48,588 bases of DNA from an uncultured Actinomycetes bacterium (GCA_903873135.1 CAIQNH010000197.1:1-48588), one strand, 5' to 3'; positions 1 to 11,837 are shown, counted from the first letter of the stretch. Numbers and translations are program-made. The notes: generated by a model from the letters alone, not told the origin.

Positions 1-119
1 ACGGCGACGGCCATGAGCGGCACCGTCACGAGCGCGAACCCGAACCCCACGAGCGAGTTCAGGAAGGACCCCAGGAACAGCGCAGCGGCGACCACCGCCA
101 GGGGGCCCGGGTCGAGCAC
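1..119 (-). CDS. TauE/SafE (TSUP) family membrane exporter, 5' end only
   Basis: Only the first 39 or so codons lie in the window; the gene runs off the left edge. From the GTG at 119 the translation is a hydrophobic stretch containing FLNSLVGFGFALVTVPLM, the characteristic first helix of the TSUP / TauE-SafE family of sulfite, sulfonate or organic anion exporters, with its N-S-L-V-G-F-G signature. It starts 11 bp downstream of the gatB stop codon on the same strand, so it is probably cotranscribed at the end of the gatCAB operon. The substrate cannot be told from the sequence. An earlier start is unlikely because the upstream codons belong to gatB and contain no ATG, GTG or TTG nearby. Confidence 0.6.
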   Translation of the reverse strand, partial: MLDPGPLAVVAAALFLGSFLNSLVGFGFALVTVPLMAVA

Positions 120-130
120 GACGGGGGGGC

Positions 131-1552
131 TCAGCCCCGGCGCGCCGCCAGCAGGGCGGTCACGGCCTTCCCGTCGGCCTTGCCGCCGGTGGCCTGCATG
201 ACCTGACCCACGAAGAACCCCGTGATCTTGGCGTCACCGTCGCAGTAGCGCTGCCACTCGTCGGGGTTGGCGGCGATGATCCCGTCGACCATCCCCTCGA
301 GCTCGGAGGTGTCCATGGCCTCGAAGCCCCGCTCGGCAGCGATCGCCGCCGGGTCGCCACCGCTGGCGACCAGCTCCGCGAGCACGGTCTTGGCCTGGGT
401 GGCGGTCAGCGCGCCGTCGGTCTCCATGCGCACCAGCGCCGCGAACGCCGCCGGGTCGAGCTCCTGCGCCCGGTCGTCGGCCAGGTTGTGCTCGGCGTGC
501 GTCAGGGTCCGGGCCGGGTCGGCGCCCGCGTCGATCGCCGCCAGGCAGAGGTCGTCGAGCCCACGTTCCACCACCAGCGCCACCGCGTCTCCCGCGGCGC
601 CGCTGCGCTCGGCCAGCCGGTGCCGCCGCTGGGCGGGGAGCATCGGCAGCGACGAGCGGATGCGCTCGACCCACTCCGGGTCGGGGTCGAGCTCGACGAG
701 GTCCGGATCCGGGAAGTAGCGGTAGTCGTCCGCCTCCTCCTTGGAGCGCAGCGTGTGCGTCCGTCCGTCGTCCTCGTTCCAGTGACGGGTCTCCTGCACG
801 ACGCGCTCGCCCGCGGTGATCAGGTCGACCTGCCGGGCCGCCTCGTAGTCGATCGCCCGACCGAGGCTCCGCAACGAGTTGATGTTCTTGATCTCGCAGC
901 GGGTGCCGAGCTCCTCGGCACCGCGGGGACGCACCGACACGTTGCAGTCCACCCGGAGCGACCCCTCCTCCATCTTGCCGTCGGAGGCGCCCACGGCCAC
1001 GAGCACGGCGCGCAGTTCGCTCACGTAGGCCCGGGCGCCCTCGGCGTCGCGCAGGTCGGGGCGACCGACGATCTCGAGCAGCGGCACCCCGGCCCGGTTC
1101 AGGTCCACGAGCGAGTACTGGGCGTCGTGGATCCGGCCGCCGCCGCCCACGTGGGTGGACTTGCCCGTGTCCTCCTCCAGGTGGGCCCGCTCGATCCCGA
1201 CGACCTGCCCCGAGGGCAGCTCCAGCCACCCGTCGGCGTTGATCGGCAGGTCGAACTGGGAGATCTGGTAGTTCTTCGGCTGGTCCGGATAGAAGTAGTT
1301 CTTGCGGGCGAAGACCGACCGCTGGACGGTGCAGTTCAGGGCCAGCCCCACACGGATGGCGAGCTCGACGGCCTGCACGTTGAGCACCGGCAACGACCCG
1401 GGCAGCCCGAGGGTCAGCGGGTCCACGTGGGTGTTCGGCTCGCCGCCGAACTCGGCGGTGGCCGACGAGAAGAGCTTGGTCCGCGTGGCGAGCTCGGCGT
1501 GGACCTCCAGGCCGATCACGACCTCCCAGCGGTCCGGGTCGACGCCGCTCAC
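131..1552 (-). CDS. gatB: Asp-tRNA(Asn)/Glu-tRNA(Gln) amidotransferase subunit B
   Basis: A 473-residue protein, normal for GatB. It carries the family signatures near the N-terminus ([12 protein letters not shown], then TKLFSS), the [16 protein letters not shown] segment, [21 protein letters not shown] and [11 protein letters not shown] GatB/YqeY tail domain occupies roughly the last 150 residues. GatB binds the misacylated tRNA and, in the GatCAB complex, phosphorylates Glu or Asp on the tRNA and transamidates it with ammonia channelled from GatA. The GTG start at 1552 overlaps the gatA stop in a GTGA arrangement, so translation is probably coupled. Gene order is gatC, gatA, gatB on the minus strand. 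A longer open frame continues upstream inside gatA but carries no GatB sequence. Confidence 0.96.
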   Translation of the reverse strand: MSGVDPDRWEVVIGLEVHAELATRTKLFSSATAEFGGEPNTHVDPLTLGLPGSLPVLNVQAVELAIRVGLALNCTVQRSVFARKNYFYPDQPKNYQISQFDLPINADGWLELPSGQVVGIERAHLEEDTGKSTHVGGGGRIHDAQYSLVDLNRAGVPLLEIVGRPDLRDAEGARAYVSELRAVLVAVGASDGKMEEGSLRVDCNVSVRPRGAEELGTRCEIKNINSLRSLGRAIDYEAARQVDLITAGERVVQETRHWNEDDGRTHTLRSKEEADDYRYFPDPDLVELDPDPEWVERIRSSLPMLPAQRRHRLAERSGAAGDAVALVVERGLDDLCLAAIDAGADPARTLTHAEHNLADDRAQELDPAAFAALVRMETDGALTATQAKTVLAELVASGGDPAAIAAERGFEAMDTSELEGMVDGIIAANPDEWQRYCDGDAKITGFFVGQVMQATGGKADGKAVTALLAARRG

Positions 1553-3009
1553 GACGCACCCGCCGACGCCTCGAGGACGGCCGCCACCCGGAACATGGCG
1601 ACCTCGCCCAACGCCGGAGCCATGACCTGCACGCCGACCGGCAGCCCGTCCGCACCCACGCCGAAGGGCACCGAGGCCGCCGGGTGGCCCGCCAGGTTGG
1701 TCGGGATCGTGCAGACGTCGTTGAGGTACATCTGCAGCGGGTCCGCGGTCTTGTCGCCGAAGGCGAACGCCGTGGTCGGCGACGTCGGCGACAACAGCAC
1801 GTCGAAGCGCTCGTAGGCGGCGTCGAAGTCCGCACGGATCAGCGTGCGGACCCGGAGGGCCTTGCCGTAGAAGGCGTCGTAGTAGCCGGCGGAGAGGGCG
1901 TACGTACCGAGCATGATCCGACGCTTCACCTCGTCGCCGAACCCGGCGGTCCGGGTGGCCTCCATCATCTCCCCGGCGGTGGGGGCGTCGACGCGGACGC
2001 CGTAGCGCACGCCGTCGTAGCGGGCGAGGTTGGACGACGCCTCGGCCGGGGCCACGAGGTAGTAGGCCGACAACCCGAAGCTGACCGCGGGCACCGAGAC
2101 CTCCTCCACGGTCGCCCCGGCGGCGGCGAGCGCCTCGGCGGCCACCCGGACCCGGGCCGCCACGTCCTCGGCGATCCCCTCCCCCATCATCTCGGTGACC
2201 AGGCCGACCCGGAGGCCGTCCACGCCGTCGTCGAGGTGCTCGACCACCGACGGGAACTCCTGCGGGAGCGAGGTGGAGTCGCCCGGGTCGTGGCCGCCGA
2301 TCACCTCGCACAGCAGCGCTGCGTCGGCGACGGTCGTGGCGAACGGGCCGACCTGGTCGAGCGACGACCCGAAGGCGACCAACCCGAGCCGGGACACCAG
2401 ACCGTAGGTCGGCTTCACCCCGACCACACCGCAGAGCGCCGCAGGCTGGCGGATCGAGCCGCCGGTGTCGGAACCGAGCGCCAGCGGGGCGAACCCGGCG
2501 GCGACGGCTGCGGCCGAACCGCCCGACGAGCCACCGGGGACCCTGCTCAGGTCGTGTGGGTTGCGGGTCGGTCCGGTGGCCGAGTGCTCCGTCGAGGACC
2601 CCATGGCGAACTCGTCGAGGTTGGTCTTGCCGACCAGCACGGCACCCGCACGCTGCAGACGGGACACCACCGTGGCGTCGTAGGGCGGCTCCCACCCGGC
2701 CAGGATCCGCGAGGAGCAGGTGGTGGCCACCCCCCGGGTGCACAGGTTGTCCTTGACCGCCACCGGGACCCCGGCGAGGGGACCCGGGTCGTCACCCGAG
2801 GCGACGAGCGCGTCGACCGCAGCCGCCTGCGCCCGGGCACCGTCGGCGGTCACCAGGTTGAAGGCGTGGACCCGTTCCTCGTCGGCACCGATCCGCTCGA
2901 GCCGCTCCTCCAGCACGTCCGCGGCGGAGCGCGAGCCGGAGCGGACCTCGGACGCCGTGGCCGACGCCGAGGCGAGCGGTACGTCGGCGAGCGCTCGCTC
3001 GACCGTCAC
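1549..3009 (-). CDS. gatA: Asp-tRNA(Asn)/Glu-tRNA(Gln) amidotransferase subunit A
   Basis: A 486-residue amidase-signature enzyme that hydrolyses glutamine to supply ammonia to GatB. The catalytic Ser-cisSer-Lys triad is visible: Lys86 in VAVKDN, Ser161 in the GGSSGGS block and Ser185 in [10 protein letters not shown], with the spacing seen in characterised GatA proteins. [15 protein letters not shown] and [20 protein letters not shown] are further family blocks. The start at 3009 overlaps the gatC stop by 4 nt, and its own stop overlaps the gatB start by 4 nt, so the three subunits should be made in balanced amounts. Confidence 0.97.
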   Translation of the reverse strand: MTVERALADVPLASASATASEVRSGSRSAADVLEERLERIGADEERVHAFNLVTADGARAQAAAVDALVASGDDPGPLAGVPVAVKDNLCTRGVATTCSSRILAGWEPPYDATVVSRLQRAGAVLVGKTNLDEFAMGSSTEHSATGPTRNPHDLSRVPGGSSGGSAAAVAAGFAPLALGSDTGGSIRQPAALCGVVGVKPTYGLVSRLGLVAFGSSLDQVGPFATTVADAALLCEVIGGHDPGDSTSLPQEFPSVVEHLDDGVDGLRVGLVTEMMGEGIAEDVAARVRVAAEALAAAGATVEEVSVPAVSFGLSAYYLVAPAEASSNLARYDGVRYGVRVDAPTAGEMMEATRTAGFGDEVKRRIMLGTYALSAGYYDAFYGKALRVRTLIRADFDAAYERFDVLLSPTSPTTAFAFGDKTADPLQMYLNDVCTIPTNLAGHPAASVPFGVGADGLPVGVQVMAPALGEVAMFRVAAVLEASAGAS

Positions 3010-3332
3010 GGCGCCTCACCCAGCACGGGTGGCACACGGAACTGGCCGTCCTCGGCCGCCGGGGCCTGGGCCAGCACCTCCGCCCGGTCGAGCGGCTCGC
3101 CCGGGGTGTCGTCGCGGAGGACGTTCACGACCCGCACCGGGTGCGCCATCGGCTCCACCCCGTCCAGGTCGAGGGCCTCGATGTCGGCGGCGTGGTCGAG
3201 GATGTCGGCGAGCTGGTGGGTGAACCGCTCGAGCTCGTCGTCCCCCAGTCGCAAGCGGGCGAGGGCCGCGACCTTGGCCACCTCCTCGGTGCCGATCCTG
3301 CTGCCGGGTGCCCGGTTCCCTGAGTCGTCCAT
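3006..3332 (-). CDS. gatC: Asp-tRNA(Asn)/Glu-tRNA(Gln) amidotransferase subunit C
   Basis: A 108-residue protein that wraps around GatA and GatB and stabilises the complex. The pattern [25 protein letters not shown], followed by a helix containing ILDH and then VEPMAHPV...LRDD, is typical of GatC. It is the first gene of the operon. A TACCAT -10-like hexamer at 3342-3347 lies 9 nt before the ATG with no Shine-Dalgarno sequence between, so the operon mRNA probably starts at or next to the start codon. Confidence 0.94.
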   Translation of the reverse strand: MDDSGNRAPGSRIGTEEVAKVAALARLRLGDDELERFTHQLADILDHAADIEALDLDGVEPMAHPVRVVNVLRDDTPGEPLDRAEVLAQAPAAEDGQFRVPPVLGEAP

Positions 3333-3341
3333 GACGCGGTG

Positions 3342-3347
3342 ATGGTA
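3342..3347 (-). promoter_or_regulatory. -10-like element of gatCAB operon
   Basis: TACCAT on the minus strand, 9 nt before the gatC ATG. It matches the TANNNT pattern repeated before many starts in this window. I see no convincing -35 element. Confidence 0.45.
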
Positions 3348-3365
3348 GCGGTGCCGGGCGGCCGC

Positions 3366-4130
3366 TCAGGAGGCCGCGACGGCGACGCGGGCGACGAACT
3401 CGACCGATCGCTCCTCGATGAGCTCGGCGTCGAAGTCCATCGTGGCCACGTGGTAGCTGCGCTCGCAGGCGACGCGCTCCACCGGTCCGGACACGGCGTC
3501 GGCCAGCAGGTCGCTGTCGGACGCGGGCACGACGTGGTCCTCGGGGCTCGTGAACAACAGCAGCGGCGAGGTGATCCGCCCCAGGTCCGCCACCACCTCC
3601 TGCGACGCCTCGAACAACGTCAGCAGCGGGGCGAGGGGCGTGTCGGCGTAGGCCGTCTCGACCACGCCGGGCTTGGCGATGTCGGAGCCGATGCCGGGCA
3701 TGACCAGCTCGCCGGCGGCGACGAGCGCCGCCACGCCGGCCCGCATCTCCTCGGTCGGCGCGACGGCCGGGTTGACGCAGATCAGCCCGGCGATCTCCTG
3801 GTGCCTCGTCCCGAGCCAGCACGTGAGGGAGCCCCCCATGGAGAGCCCCGCCACGACCACCCGCTCGCACCGCCCGGCCAGGTCCTCGTAGGCGGCCTCG
3901 GCGACAGCGGACCAGTCGGCCCAGCCCGTGTCGAGCATGTCCTCCACCGAGGTCCCGTGACCCGGCAGCCGGGGCAGCTCGACGGTGTGCCCGGCAGCGG
4001 CGAACGCCTCGGCCAGACCCCGCACCGAGCTCGGGTTGCCGGTGAACCCGTGCAGCACGAGCACCCCGACCGGACCACCCGGCGACGAGAACGGCTCGGC
4101 TCCCGGGATCACCTGCGCTGCTCCGGTCAC
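3366..4130 (-). CDS. Alpha/beta hydrolase, Est30-like carboxylesterase
   Basis: A 254-residue serine hydrolase. LVLHGFTGNPSSVRGLAEAF gives the oxyanion-hole region. Ser97 in GLSMGG is the nucleophile, Asp198 in SPEDHVVP the acid, and His227 in SYHVATMD the base. The HGFTG and PRLPGHGTS blocks resemble Geobacillus Est30-type esterases and monoacylglycerol lipases; the real substrate is unknown. I chose the GTG at 4130 because GGAGGT sits 5 nt before it. An upstream start at 4211 would add a poorly conserved 27-residue extension. The gene stands alone between gatC and the divergent SCP2 gene. Confidence 0.82.
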   Translation of the reverse strand: MTGAAQVIPGAEPFSSPGGPVGVLVLHGFTGNPSSVRGLAEAFAAAGHTVELPRLPGHGTSVEDMLDTGWADWSAVAEAAYEDLAGRCERVVVAGLSMGGSLTCWLGTRHQEIAGLICVNPAVAPTEEMRAGVAALVAAGELVMPGIGSDIAKPGVVETAYADTPLAPLLTLFEASQEVVADLGRITSPLLLFTSPEDHVVPASDSDLLADAVSGPVERVACERSYHVATMDFDAELIEERSVEFVARVAVAAS

Positions 4131-4251
4131 GCTCCACCTCCGTCGGTCGCCACCGCTGACGGTGGACGCAGCGAGTGTAGGAGCGGGCGCCCGCCCGGTC
4201 ACGATCGCCACCTCGGCCCCGGGCGATCCCGTCGGGTCCGGCCCGGACCGC

Positions 4252-4320
4252 TAGGGTGCCGTCCGCAACAGAGGTGCGGACCGACGGGGGCCGCACCCGT
4301 CGAGCTGACGGAGGGCTCCA
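4252..4320 (+). promoter_or_regulatory. Promoter and hairpin-rich leader of the SCP2 gene
   Basis: A TAGGGT -10-like hexamer lies at 4252-4257. It is followed by a perfect inverted repeat GTCCGCA (4261-4267) / TGCGGAC (4275-4281) with a 7-nt loop, then a second one, CGACGGG (4282-4288) / CCCGTCG (4296-4302), also with a 7-nt loop. A Shine-Dalgarno GGAGGG at 4310-4315 precedes the GTG. The first dyad overlaps the expected transcription start, so it could be a DNA operator or an RNA hairpin. The whole 4131-4320 gap, the largest in the window, contains no other gene that I can see. Confidence 0.5.
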
Positions 4321-4737
4321 GTGGCGAAGTACCAGTTCCTGACCGAGGAGTGGGTGGATGCTGCCAAGCAGATCCGCGAGGAGATGGAGGGCGACGTGCC
4401 CGCACCGCCCCACGCCGTGCGGCTGAACATCGTCGCCACCGAGGTCCCCTTCGGCGACAGCGACGTCCAGGCCCACCTCGACACCTCCGGCGGCGAGCTC
4501 AAGATGGACCTCGGTCACCTCGACGAGGCCGACCTCACCATCTCGATCGACTACGCCACCCTCAAGGCGATCGTGGTCGACCAGAACCAGCAGGCCGGCA
4601 TGCAGGCGTTCATGGCGGGCAAGATCAAGGTGATCGAGGGCGACATGACCAAGCTCATGGCCATGGCGCAGGCCGGCGGCGGCGGTGGTGACCTGCAGGC
4701 CGAGGTCGCCGAGAAGATCCAGGCGATCACGGAGTGA
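4321..4737 (+). CDS. SCP2 sterol-binding domain protein
   Basis: A 138-residue single-domain protein with the sterol carrier protein 2 fold. It has an N-terminal amphipathic helix (WVDAAKQIREEMEG), beta strands around residues 30-70, and the family hallmark LTISIDYATLKAIV followed by QAFMAGKIKVIEGDMTKLMAM near the C-terminus. SCP2 proteins bind lipids or acyl chains non-enzymatically; the ligand here is unknown. The start is fixed by GGAGGG upstream. It is monocistronic and ends 15 bp from the convergent MFS gene. Confidence 0.85.
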   Translation: MAKYQFLTEEWVDAAKQIREEMEGDVPAPPHAVRLNIVATEVPFGDSDVQAHLDTSGGELKMDLGHLDEADLTISIDYATLKAIVVDQNQQAGMQAFMAGKIKVIEGDMTKLMAMAQAGGGGGDLQAEVAEKIQAITE

Positions 4738-4752
4738 CCCCCGGCCCCGGGT

Positions 4753-6318
4753 TCACTCCCGGAGCCGGAGGGAGAGTCCCACGCCGCACGCGCTGACGGC
4801 GGCACCCACGACGTAGGCGGTCGAGAACGACGACCCCGTCGTCGCGCTCGACGACGACGAGACCACCTCGACGGCCTCCATCACGTTCATCCCGAGCGTC
4901 GTGCCCACCTGGGCCACGAGCAGCTGGGTCGCGCCGGCGATCCCCAGGTCGGCGACGGGCACGGCGTTGGCCACGCACGCCGTGAGTCGGGGCTGGGCCG
5001 CGCCGATCCCGGCACCGGAGAGCGCGAGCGCCAGCACCACCGCTGCGGTCGCCGGGTCGTCCGCCACCAGGGCGAACACCACCAGCGACAACGTGAGGGA
5101 GATCGTGCCGAACACCGAGGTCGCCCGGGCCGAGATGCGCATCGCCGTCCAGCCGGCGAGCGGACCGGCGATGGCGAACGTGAGCGGCCGGGGCACCATC
5201 ATCAGCGCCACGGTGTCGGCCGACAGGCCCCGGACCTCGGTGAGCAGTCGAGGGGCCAGGATGAACCCGCCCATGTAGCCGAACTGGACGAAGAAGCCGA
5301 TGGCCACCGGCACGGAGAAGTCACGGTTCCGGAACCACCCGAGCGGGATCAACGGGTGCGGCACCCGTCGCTCGATCCGCACGAACGCCACGAGCCCCGC
5401 CGGCACGAGGGCCCAGCAGCCCAGCACCCACGGGTGTGCCGGACCCCACGCCACGGCCCGGTCGATCCCGATCAGCAACCCGGCGAGCGCCACGGCGAGC
5501 GCCGCCTGCCCCTGCACGTCGAAGTGCACGTGCGCCAGCCGGGGGGTCTCGGGCAGGACGAACCAGGACCACAGGGTGGTGGCCGCCAGGAGCGGGGCCT
5601 GGAACCAGAAGATCGCACGCCACCCGAACGCCTCGACCAGTGGGCCGCCGACGACCAGACCGAACACCGGGCCGGCCGCCACGACGAGCGACCAGAACCC
5701 GAGCGCCCGCGACCGTCGCTCCGGCGGGAACATCCGGTTGATCAGGGCCAGGGACGACGGTCCCGTCGCCGCACCGATCGTGGCGCCCAGCACCCGGAAC
5801 GCGATCAGCGACGGGCCCGACCACGCCGTCGCGGTCAGGACGACGAACACCGTCGCTCCCACCATGCCGGCGAGGTAGACGCGCCGGTGTCCGTGGAGGT
5901 CGCCGAGCTTGCCGGCGGTCGTGCCGGTCAACGCCACCGCGATCGTCGGACCCGAGATCAGCCAGACGAGCGACTCGACCGAGGCGCCGAGGTCCGACGC
6001 GATCAGCGGACGCGACACCGCCAGGATCGTGATCGTGCTGGCCACCCAGAAGGTGCCGACGAGGACCACCACGGTGACGAGCCACGGGGACCGCTCCCGC
6101 CGGCCACGACCGTCGACGACCGGGCCCGCATCGTCCCCGACGACCATCGACCACGGGACGACGGCCTCCTCGTCGACGCCAGGGGCGTCGAGGGCCACGG
6201 CCGTGATCGGTTCGATCGGGTCCTCGGTGGCGCCGTCACCGTCGGGGTCGCGGGACCCGTCGGGGTCCTGCCGGTCCGGTTGGGGTGGCCGCCGTGAGCG
6301 GCGGCTGGGGAACACCAC
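4753..6318 (-). CDS. MFS transporter, DHA2 (14-helix) type
   Basis: About 521 residues, with a Pro/Asp-rich cytosolic N-terminus of some 70 residues and then about 14 hydrophobic segments. Motif A appears as GKLGDLHGHRRVYLAG after helix 2, and a motif C-like glycine-rich stretch, GFWSLVVAAGPVFGLVVGGPL, in helix 5. These place it in the drug:H+ antiporter DHA2 branch of the major facilitator superfamily, so proton-driven export of a small molecule is likely, but the substrate is unknown. The start is uncertain. Tandem GTG codons at 6318 and 6315 are the best choice, about 40 nt after a TAGCGT -10-like element at 6357-6362; an ATG at 6396 would place the start upstream of that promoter. Confidence 0.8.
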   Translation of the reverse strand: MVFPSRRSRRPPQPDRQDPDGSRDPDGDGATEDPIEPITAVALDAPGVDEEAVVPWSMVVGDDAGPVVDGRGRRERSPWLVTVVVLVGTFWVASTITILAVSRPLIASDLGASVESLVWLISGPTIAVALTGTTAGKLGDLHGHRRVYLAGMVGATVFVVLTATAWSGPSLIAFRVLGATIGAATGPSSLALINRMFPPERRSRALGFWSLVVAAGPVFGLVVGGPLVEAFGWRAIFWFQAPLLAATTLWSWFVLPETPRLAHVHFDVQGQAALAVALAGLLIGIDRAVAWGPAHPWVLGCWALVPAGLVAFVRIERRVPHPLIPLGWFRNRDFSVPVAIGFFVQFGYMGGFILAPRLLTEVRGLSADTVALMMVPRPLTFAIAGPLAGWTAMRISARATSVFGTISLTLSLVVFALVADDPATAAVVLALALSGAGIGAAQPRLTACVANAVPVADLGIAGATQLLVAQVGTTLGMNVMEAVEVVSSSSSATTGSSFSTAYVVGAAVSACGVGLSLRLRE

Positions 6319-6356
6319 GGACAGCAGACCACCCCAACCCGAGCGACAGTGGCAAA

Positions 6357-6362
6357 ACGCTA
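6357..6362 (-). promoter_or_regulatory. -10-like element for the DHA2 MFS gene
   Basis: TAGCGT on the minus strand, about 38 nt before the tandem GTG starts. It supports a start near 6318 rather than 6396. Confidence 0.35.
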
Positions 6363-6425
6363 CGACCGTGGAGCGCCCGGGTGGTGGATCCCCCACCCGA
6401 CCGGCGCGTGGGTGCCCGTCCGCAG

Positions 6426-6431
6426 CACAAT
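6426..6431 (+). promoter_or_regulatory. -10-like element, leaderless gene at 6438
   Basis: CACAAT, 6 nt before the GTG at 6438, the same spacing seen at other leaderless starts in the window. Confidence 0.35.
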
Positions 6432-6437
6432 GACCCC

Positions 6438-6965
6438 GTGGACGATCCCGGCACCCCGCCCGACCCCGCTCCCGTCGCGGCCCCCGCAGACGACGCCGAG
6501 CCGACCGGGACCGCTCCGGGTGGGCCCGGGGCCCCGGTCGTGCCGAAGGCGCCCCTCGTCCAGCGGATCCTGATCGGGGTGCTGCTGCTGGTGGGGGTGG
6601 GCGGCATCGTCGCCACCGTGCGGCTCGCCACGACCGGCAACGACGACACCTCGTCCAACGCTCCCGACTTCGTGGAACGGCTCGTCCCCACGTCCGGCTC
6701 CGAGGTGCTGACCCAGTCCGGGATCGGGATCGACGTGGCCACCGGCTACGACGGGTACCTGATCCTCAACGGGGTCGAGATCCGCACACCGGAGGACGGA
6801 CTCAGCCGCGACGTCGGCTCCGGCCGGATCGAGTTCACCCCGGGTGAGGGCAAGGTCGTCACCGAGCTCCTGACCGGACGGAACTGCGTGCTGGCCATCG
6901 TGTGGCGACAGTCCGAGGGACCCGGGCAGTCCGAACCCGTCTCCTGGTGCTTCGACGCGACCTGA
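6438..6965 (+). CDS. Hypothetical membrane-anchored protein
   Basis: A 175-residue protein of unknown function. The first 40 residues are Pro/Ala/Asp-rich and probably cytosolic. One transmembrane helix (about residues 46-64, ILIGVLLLVGVGGIVATV) is followed by a 110-residue extracytoplasmic domain containing two cysteines (GRNCVLAIVW and VSWCFDAT) that could form a disulfide. The outer domain has beta-rich character (GYDGYLILNGVEIRTPEDG, GRIEFTPGEGKVVTEL). The GTG at 6438 was chosen for the CACAAT element 6 nt upstream. It is divergent from the MFS gene and convergent with the HAD gene. I do not recognise a family. Confidence 0.65.
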   Translation: MDDPGTPPDPAPVAAPADDAEPTGTAPGGPGAPVVPKAPLVQRILIGVLLLVGVGGIVATVRLATTGNDDTSSNAPDFVERLVPTSGSEVLTQSGIGIDVATGYDGYLILNGVEIRTPEDGLSRDVGSGRIEFTPGEGKVVTELLTGRNCVLAIVWRQSEGPGQSEPVSWCFDAT

Positions 6966-7006
6966 GCCGCCTCCGACGCCGCGTGGACCAGCGGCACCGA
7001 CCCACC

Positions 7007-9852
<2,846 letters not shown>

Positions 9853-10884
9853 TCAGGCGCCGAGGGAGAGCCGTGTCGCCAGGCTCTGGCGACGCAGGCG
9901 GGACGACAGGTCGGTGCACAGGTCGACGACCCGCCCCGCACCCGGGACGTCGAAGCCCTCCAGGCCGTCGACCGGTCCGACCAGCGAGCGGAGCCGGAGT
10001 TCCACGGGGTCGACCCCCTCGGCGGCCAGGGCTGCGAAGGTCGCCGAGAGCGAACGCCACAGCGAGTCGGCCTGCAGCCCCAGCGGACGGTTCACCGGCA
10101 CCGCACCCCAGGCCAGCACGCCCCCGGCCGCCACCAGCCGTCCGATCGCCGGCGCCCACGACGCCACCTCGGGTTGGGCGGGGAGGGACACGAACGACGC
10201 CCCGGTCCCGACGACGGCCTCCCAGTCGGTGCGACCGGGCACGTGCACCCCGACCAGGCCACGGCCGACCGGCGACGCACCGAGGGCGTCGACCACGGGC
10301 GCGAGCAGGTGGTCCCGGACCACGTCCCGTCCGAGCGGGAAGGTCGGGTGGACGGAGCCGACCAGACCGGGCTCGACGAGCACGGCGACGACGGCACAGC
10401 CGGGACGGAGCCCGTGGGCGCGTTCCACCAGTGCGGTGGTCCGATCGGTCACCACGGTCACGGCACCCCGGACCGCTGCGTCGAGGTCGAGTCCTGCGGC
10501 CCGGAGCGTGAGCGCCAGCGTCACCGGACCGAGGACGCCCACCCGGACGGCGGCCACACCCTCCCCGGCCCCGAGGAGCACCCGGTCGAGGGGGTCGAGC
10601 GCCGTCGGTGCGACCTCGAGCAGCCGCTCGAGCGAACCTGCCGTCACCGGGTCGAAGCGGGAGACGTCGACCGTGGGGCCGTCGTCCACGTCGAACCCAC
10701 CGACGCCCTCGACGCCGAGCAGTCCGAGCGCCACCAGCGAGCGGTCGCTCCGGTGGAGGACGGGCACCGTCGGGAAGCGTTCGTGAGCCCGGAGGGCGAA
10801 CTCCACGGCCGGCTCGACCTCGGTGAACGGCACGCCGCCGACGGTCGTCGCGAGCCCCAGGATCTCGACCCCGCCAACGTCCAC
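9853..10884 (-). CDS. UROD/MetE-like protein
   Basis: A 343-residue TIM-barrel-like protein resembling the uroporphyrinogen decarboxylase / cobalamin-independent methionine synthase C-domain superfamily. It begins VGGVEILGLATTVGGVPFTEVEPAVEFAL, has VGVLGPVTLALTL (compare the GPvT motif of MetE) and ends with ADSLWRSLSATFAALAAEGVDPVELRLRSLV. A homologue (Rv3015c, recalled from memory) lies beside ligA in M. tuberculosis. Only two Cys are visible and neither sits in a MetE-type His-x-Cys/Cys zinc site, so methionine synthase activity is unlikely. The start at GTG 10884 follows TAGCAA (10892-10897) by 7 nt. Confidence 0.7.
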   Translation of the reverse strand: MDVGGVEILGLATTVGGVPFTEVEPAVEFALRAHERFPTVPVLHRSDRSLVALGLLGVEGVGGFDVDDGPTVDVSRFDPVTAGSLERLLEVAPTALDPLDRVLLGAGEGVAAVRVGVLGPVTLALTLRAAGLDLDAAVRGAVTVVTDRTTALVERAHGLRPGCAVVAVLVEPGLVGSVHPTFPLGRDVVRDHLLAPVVDALGASPVGRGLVGVHVPGRTDWEAVVGTGASFVSLPAQPEVASWAPAIGRLVAAGGVLAWGAVPVNRPLGLQADSLWRSLSATFAALAAEGVDPVELRLRSLVGPVDGLEGFDVPGAGRVVDLCTDLSSRLRRQSLATRLSLGA

Positions 10885-10891
10885 GACCCCG

Positions 10892-10897
10892 TTGCTA
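10892..10897 (-). promoter_or_regulatory. -10 element of UROD/MetE-like gene
   Basis: TAGCAA on the minus strand, 7 nt before the GTG at 10884. It fits the leaderless pattern but has a weaker last base. Confidence 0.4.
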
Positions 10898-10919
10898 GAC
10901 CCGGCTCCGACGCGCGCGC

Positions 10920-10925
10920 AAGTCT
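10920..10925 (+). promoter_or_regulatory. -10-like element, gene at 10932
   Basis: AAGTCT, 6 nt before the GTG at 10932. It is a weak match and is the reason for preferring 10932 over 10926. Confidence 0.3.
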
Positions 10926-10931
10926 GTGCGG

Positions 10932-11837
10932 GTGACCGCGACCTCCGTCCCCGCACGACAGCGCGCCGAGTGGCCCGTGTGGGCCTGGCGCGTCGGGTGG
11001 TTCCTCCTGCCGGCGACCCTCGGCGAACTGCTCGCCGACGCGCTCGCCGGGTCCGACGGACCCGGACGGACCGTGGCGACGGTGCTGCTCTGGCTCACCT
11101 GGGCCGCCGGCCTGGCGTGCTCGCTGCTCGCCGACCCGCGTGCCCTCACCACCGGGCGGGTGCTCGCTCCCGTCCCGCTGCTCGCCGGCGTGCTGGCTGC
11201 GCTCGAGGTGGAGCCCACGGTCCTCGGCGTCGTCGGCCTCGTCGTCGCCGCCGTCGTCCCCGTCGCCGCGCTCAGCGCCCCGGTCGGCGAGTGGGCCATC
11301 GACGGCGCGTCCTACGGCGACGAGCACCGGTCGCCGCTGCGCTGCCCCGGTGTGCTCCTGCTCGGTCCGGTCCAGCTCACGTGGCTGCTCACCGTCGGCC
11401 CCGGACTGGCTGCGCTGGCGCTGGTGGCCCGCGACCGTTGGGTGCCCGCTGCAGTCCTCACGGTCGGCGGGGCGGCCACGGCGTTCCTGGGGTGGCGTTC
11501 CCTGCACCGACTCGCCAGTCGGGCGCTCGTGTTCGTCCCGTCGGGCCTGACGCTGGTCGACGCCCTCGCCCTGTTCGAGCCCATCCCGCTCCCCCGCCGG
11601 TCCATCACCCGCCTCGGACCGGCCCCGGCCGACTCCGCGGCGCTCGACCTGACCGTCGGTGCGACCGGCCTGATCCTGGAGGTGGCCCTCGACGAGCCGG
11701 TCGACGTCGTGCCGGCGGTCCGTCGGGGCGGGACCACGGCGGCCGTCCCGTCGCGAGCGGTGCTGGTGGCCCCGGCCCGACCGGGTCACTTCCTGCGGAT
11801 CGCCGAGGACCGCGGGATCCGGGTCGGCCGGGACTAG
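10932..11837 (+). CDS. Hypothetical multipass membrane protein
   Basis: About 301 residues. The N-terminal 190 residues contain five or six hydrophobic segments (for example VWAWRVGWFLLPATLGELL, TVATVLLWLTWAAGLACSLL, VLGVVGLVVAAVVPVAALSA, LTWLLTVGPGLAALALVA). The C-terminal 110 residues look soluble and beta-rich (ALVFVPSGLTLVDALALFE, ALDLTVGATGLILEVAL). I do not recognise the family. GTG codons at 10926 and 10932 are both possible. The stop shares a CTAG tetranucleotide with the convergent mnmA stop, so the two 3' ends overlap by 3 nt. It is divergent from the UROD/MetE-like gene. Confidence 0.7.
   Translation: MTATSVPARQRAEWPVWAWRVGWFLLPATLGELLADALAGSDGPGRTVATVLLWLTWAAGLACSLLADPRALTTGRVLAPVPLLAGVLAALEVEPTVLGVVGLVVAAVVPVAALSAPVGEWAIDGASYGDEHRSPLRCPGVLLLGPVQLTWLLTVGPGLAALALVARDRWVPAAVLTVGGAATAFLGWRSLHRLASRALVFVPSGLTLVDALALFEPIPLPRRSITRLGPAPADSAALDLTVGATGLILEVALDEPVDVVPAVRRGGTTAAVPSRAVLVAPARPGHFLRIAEDRGIRVGRD

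Noticed and set aside
488-1816. Long open frame on the plus strand opposite gatB and gatA
   Set aside because: At this GC content, antisense frames stay open by codon bias. The translation is rich in Arg, Gly, Pro and Val, with no domains, while gatB is clear on the other strand.
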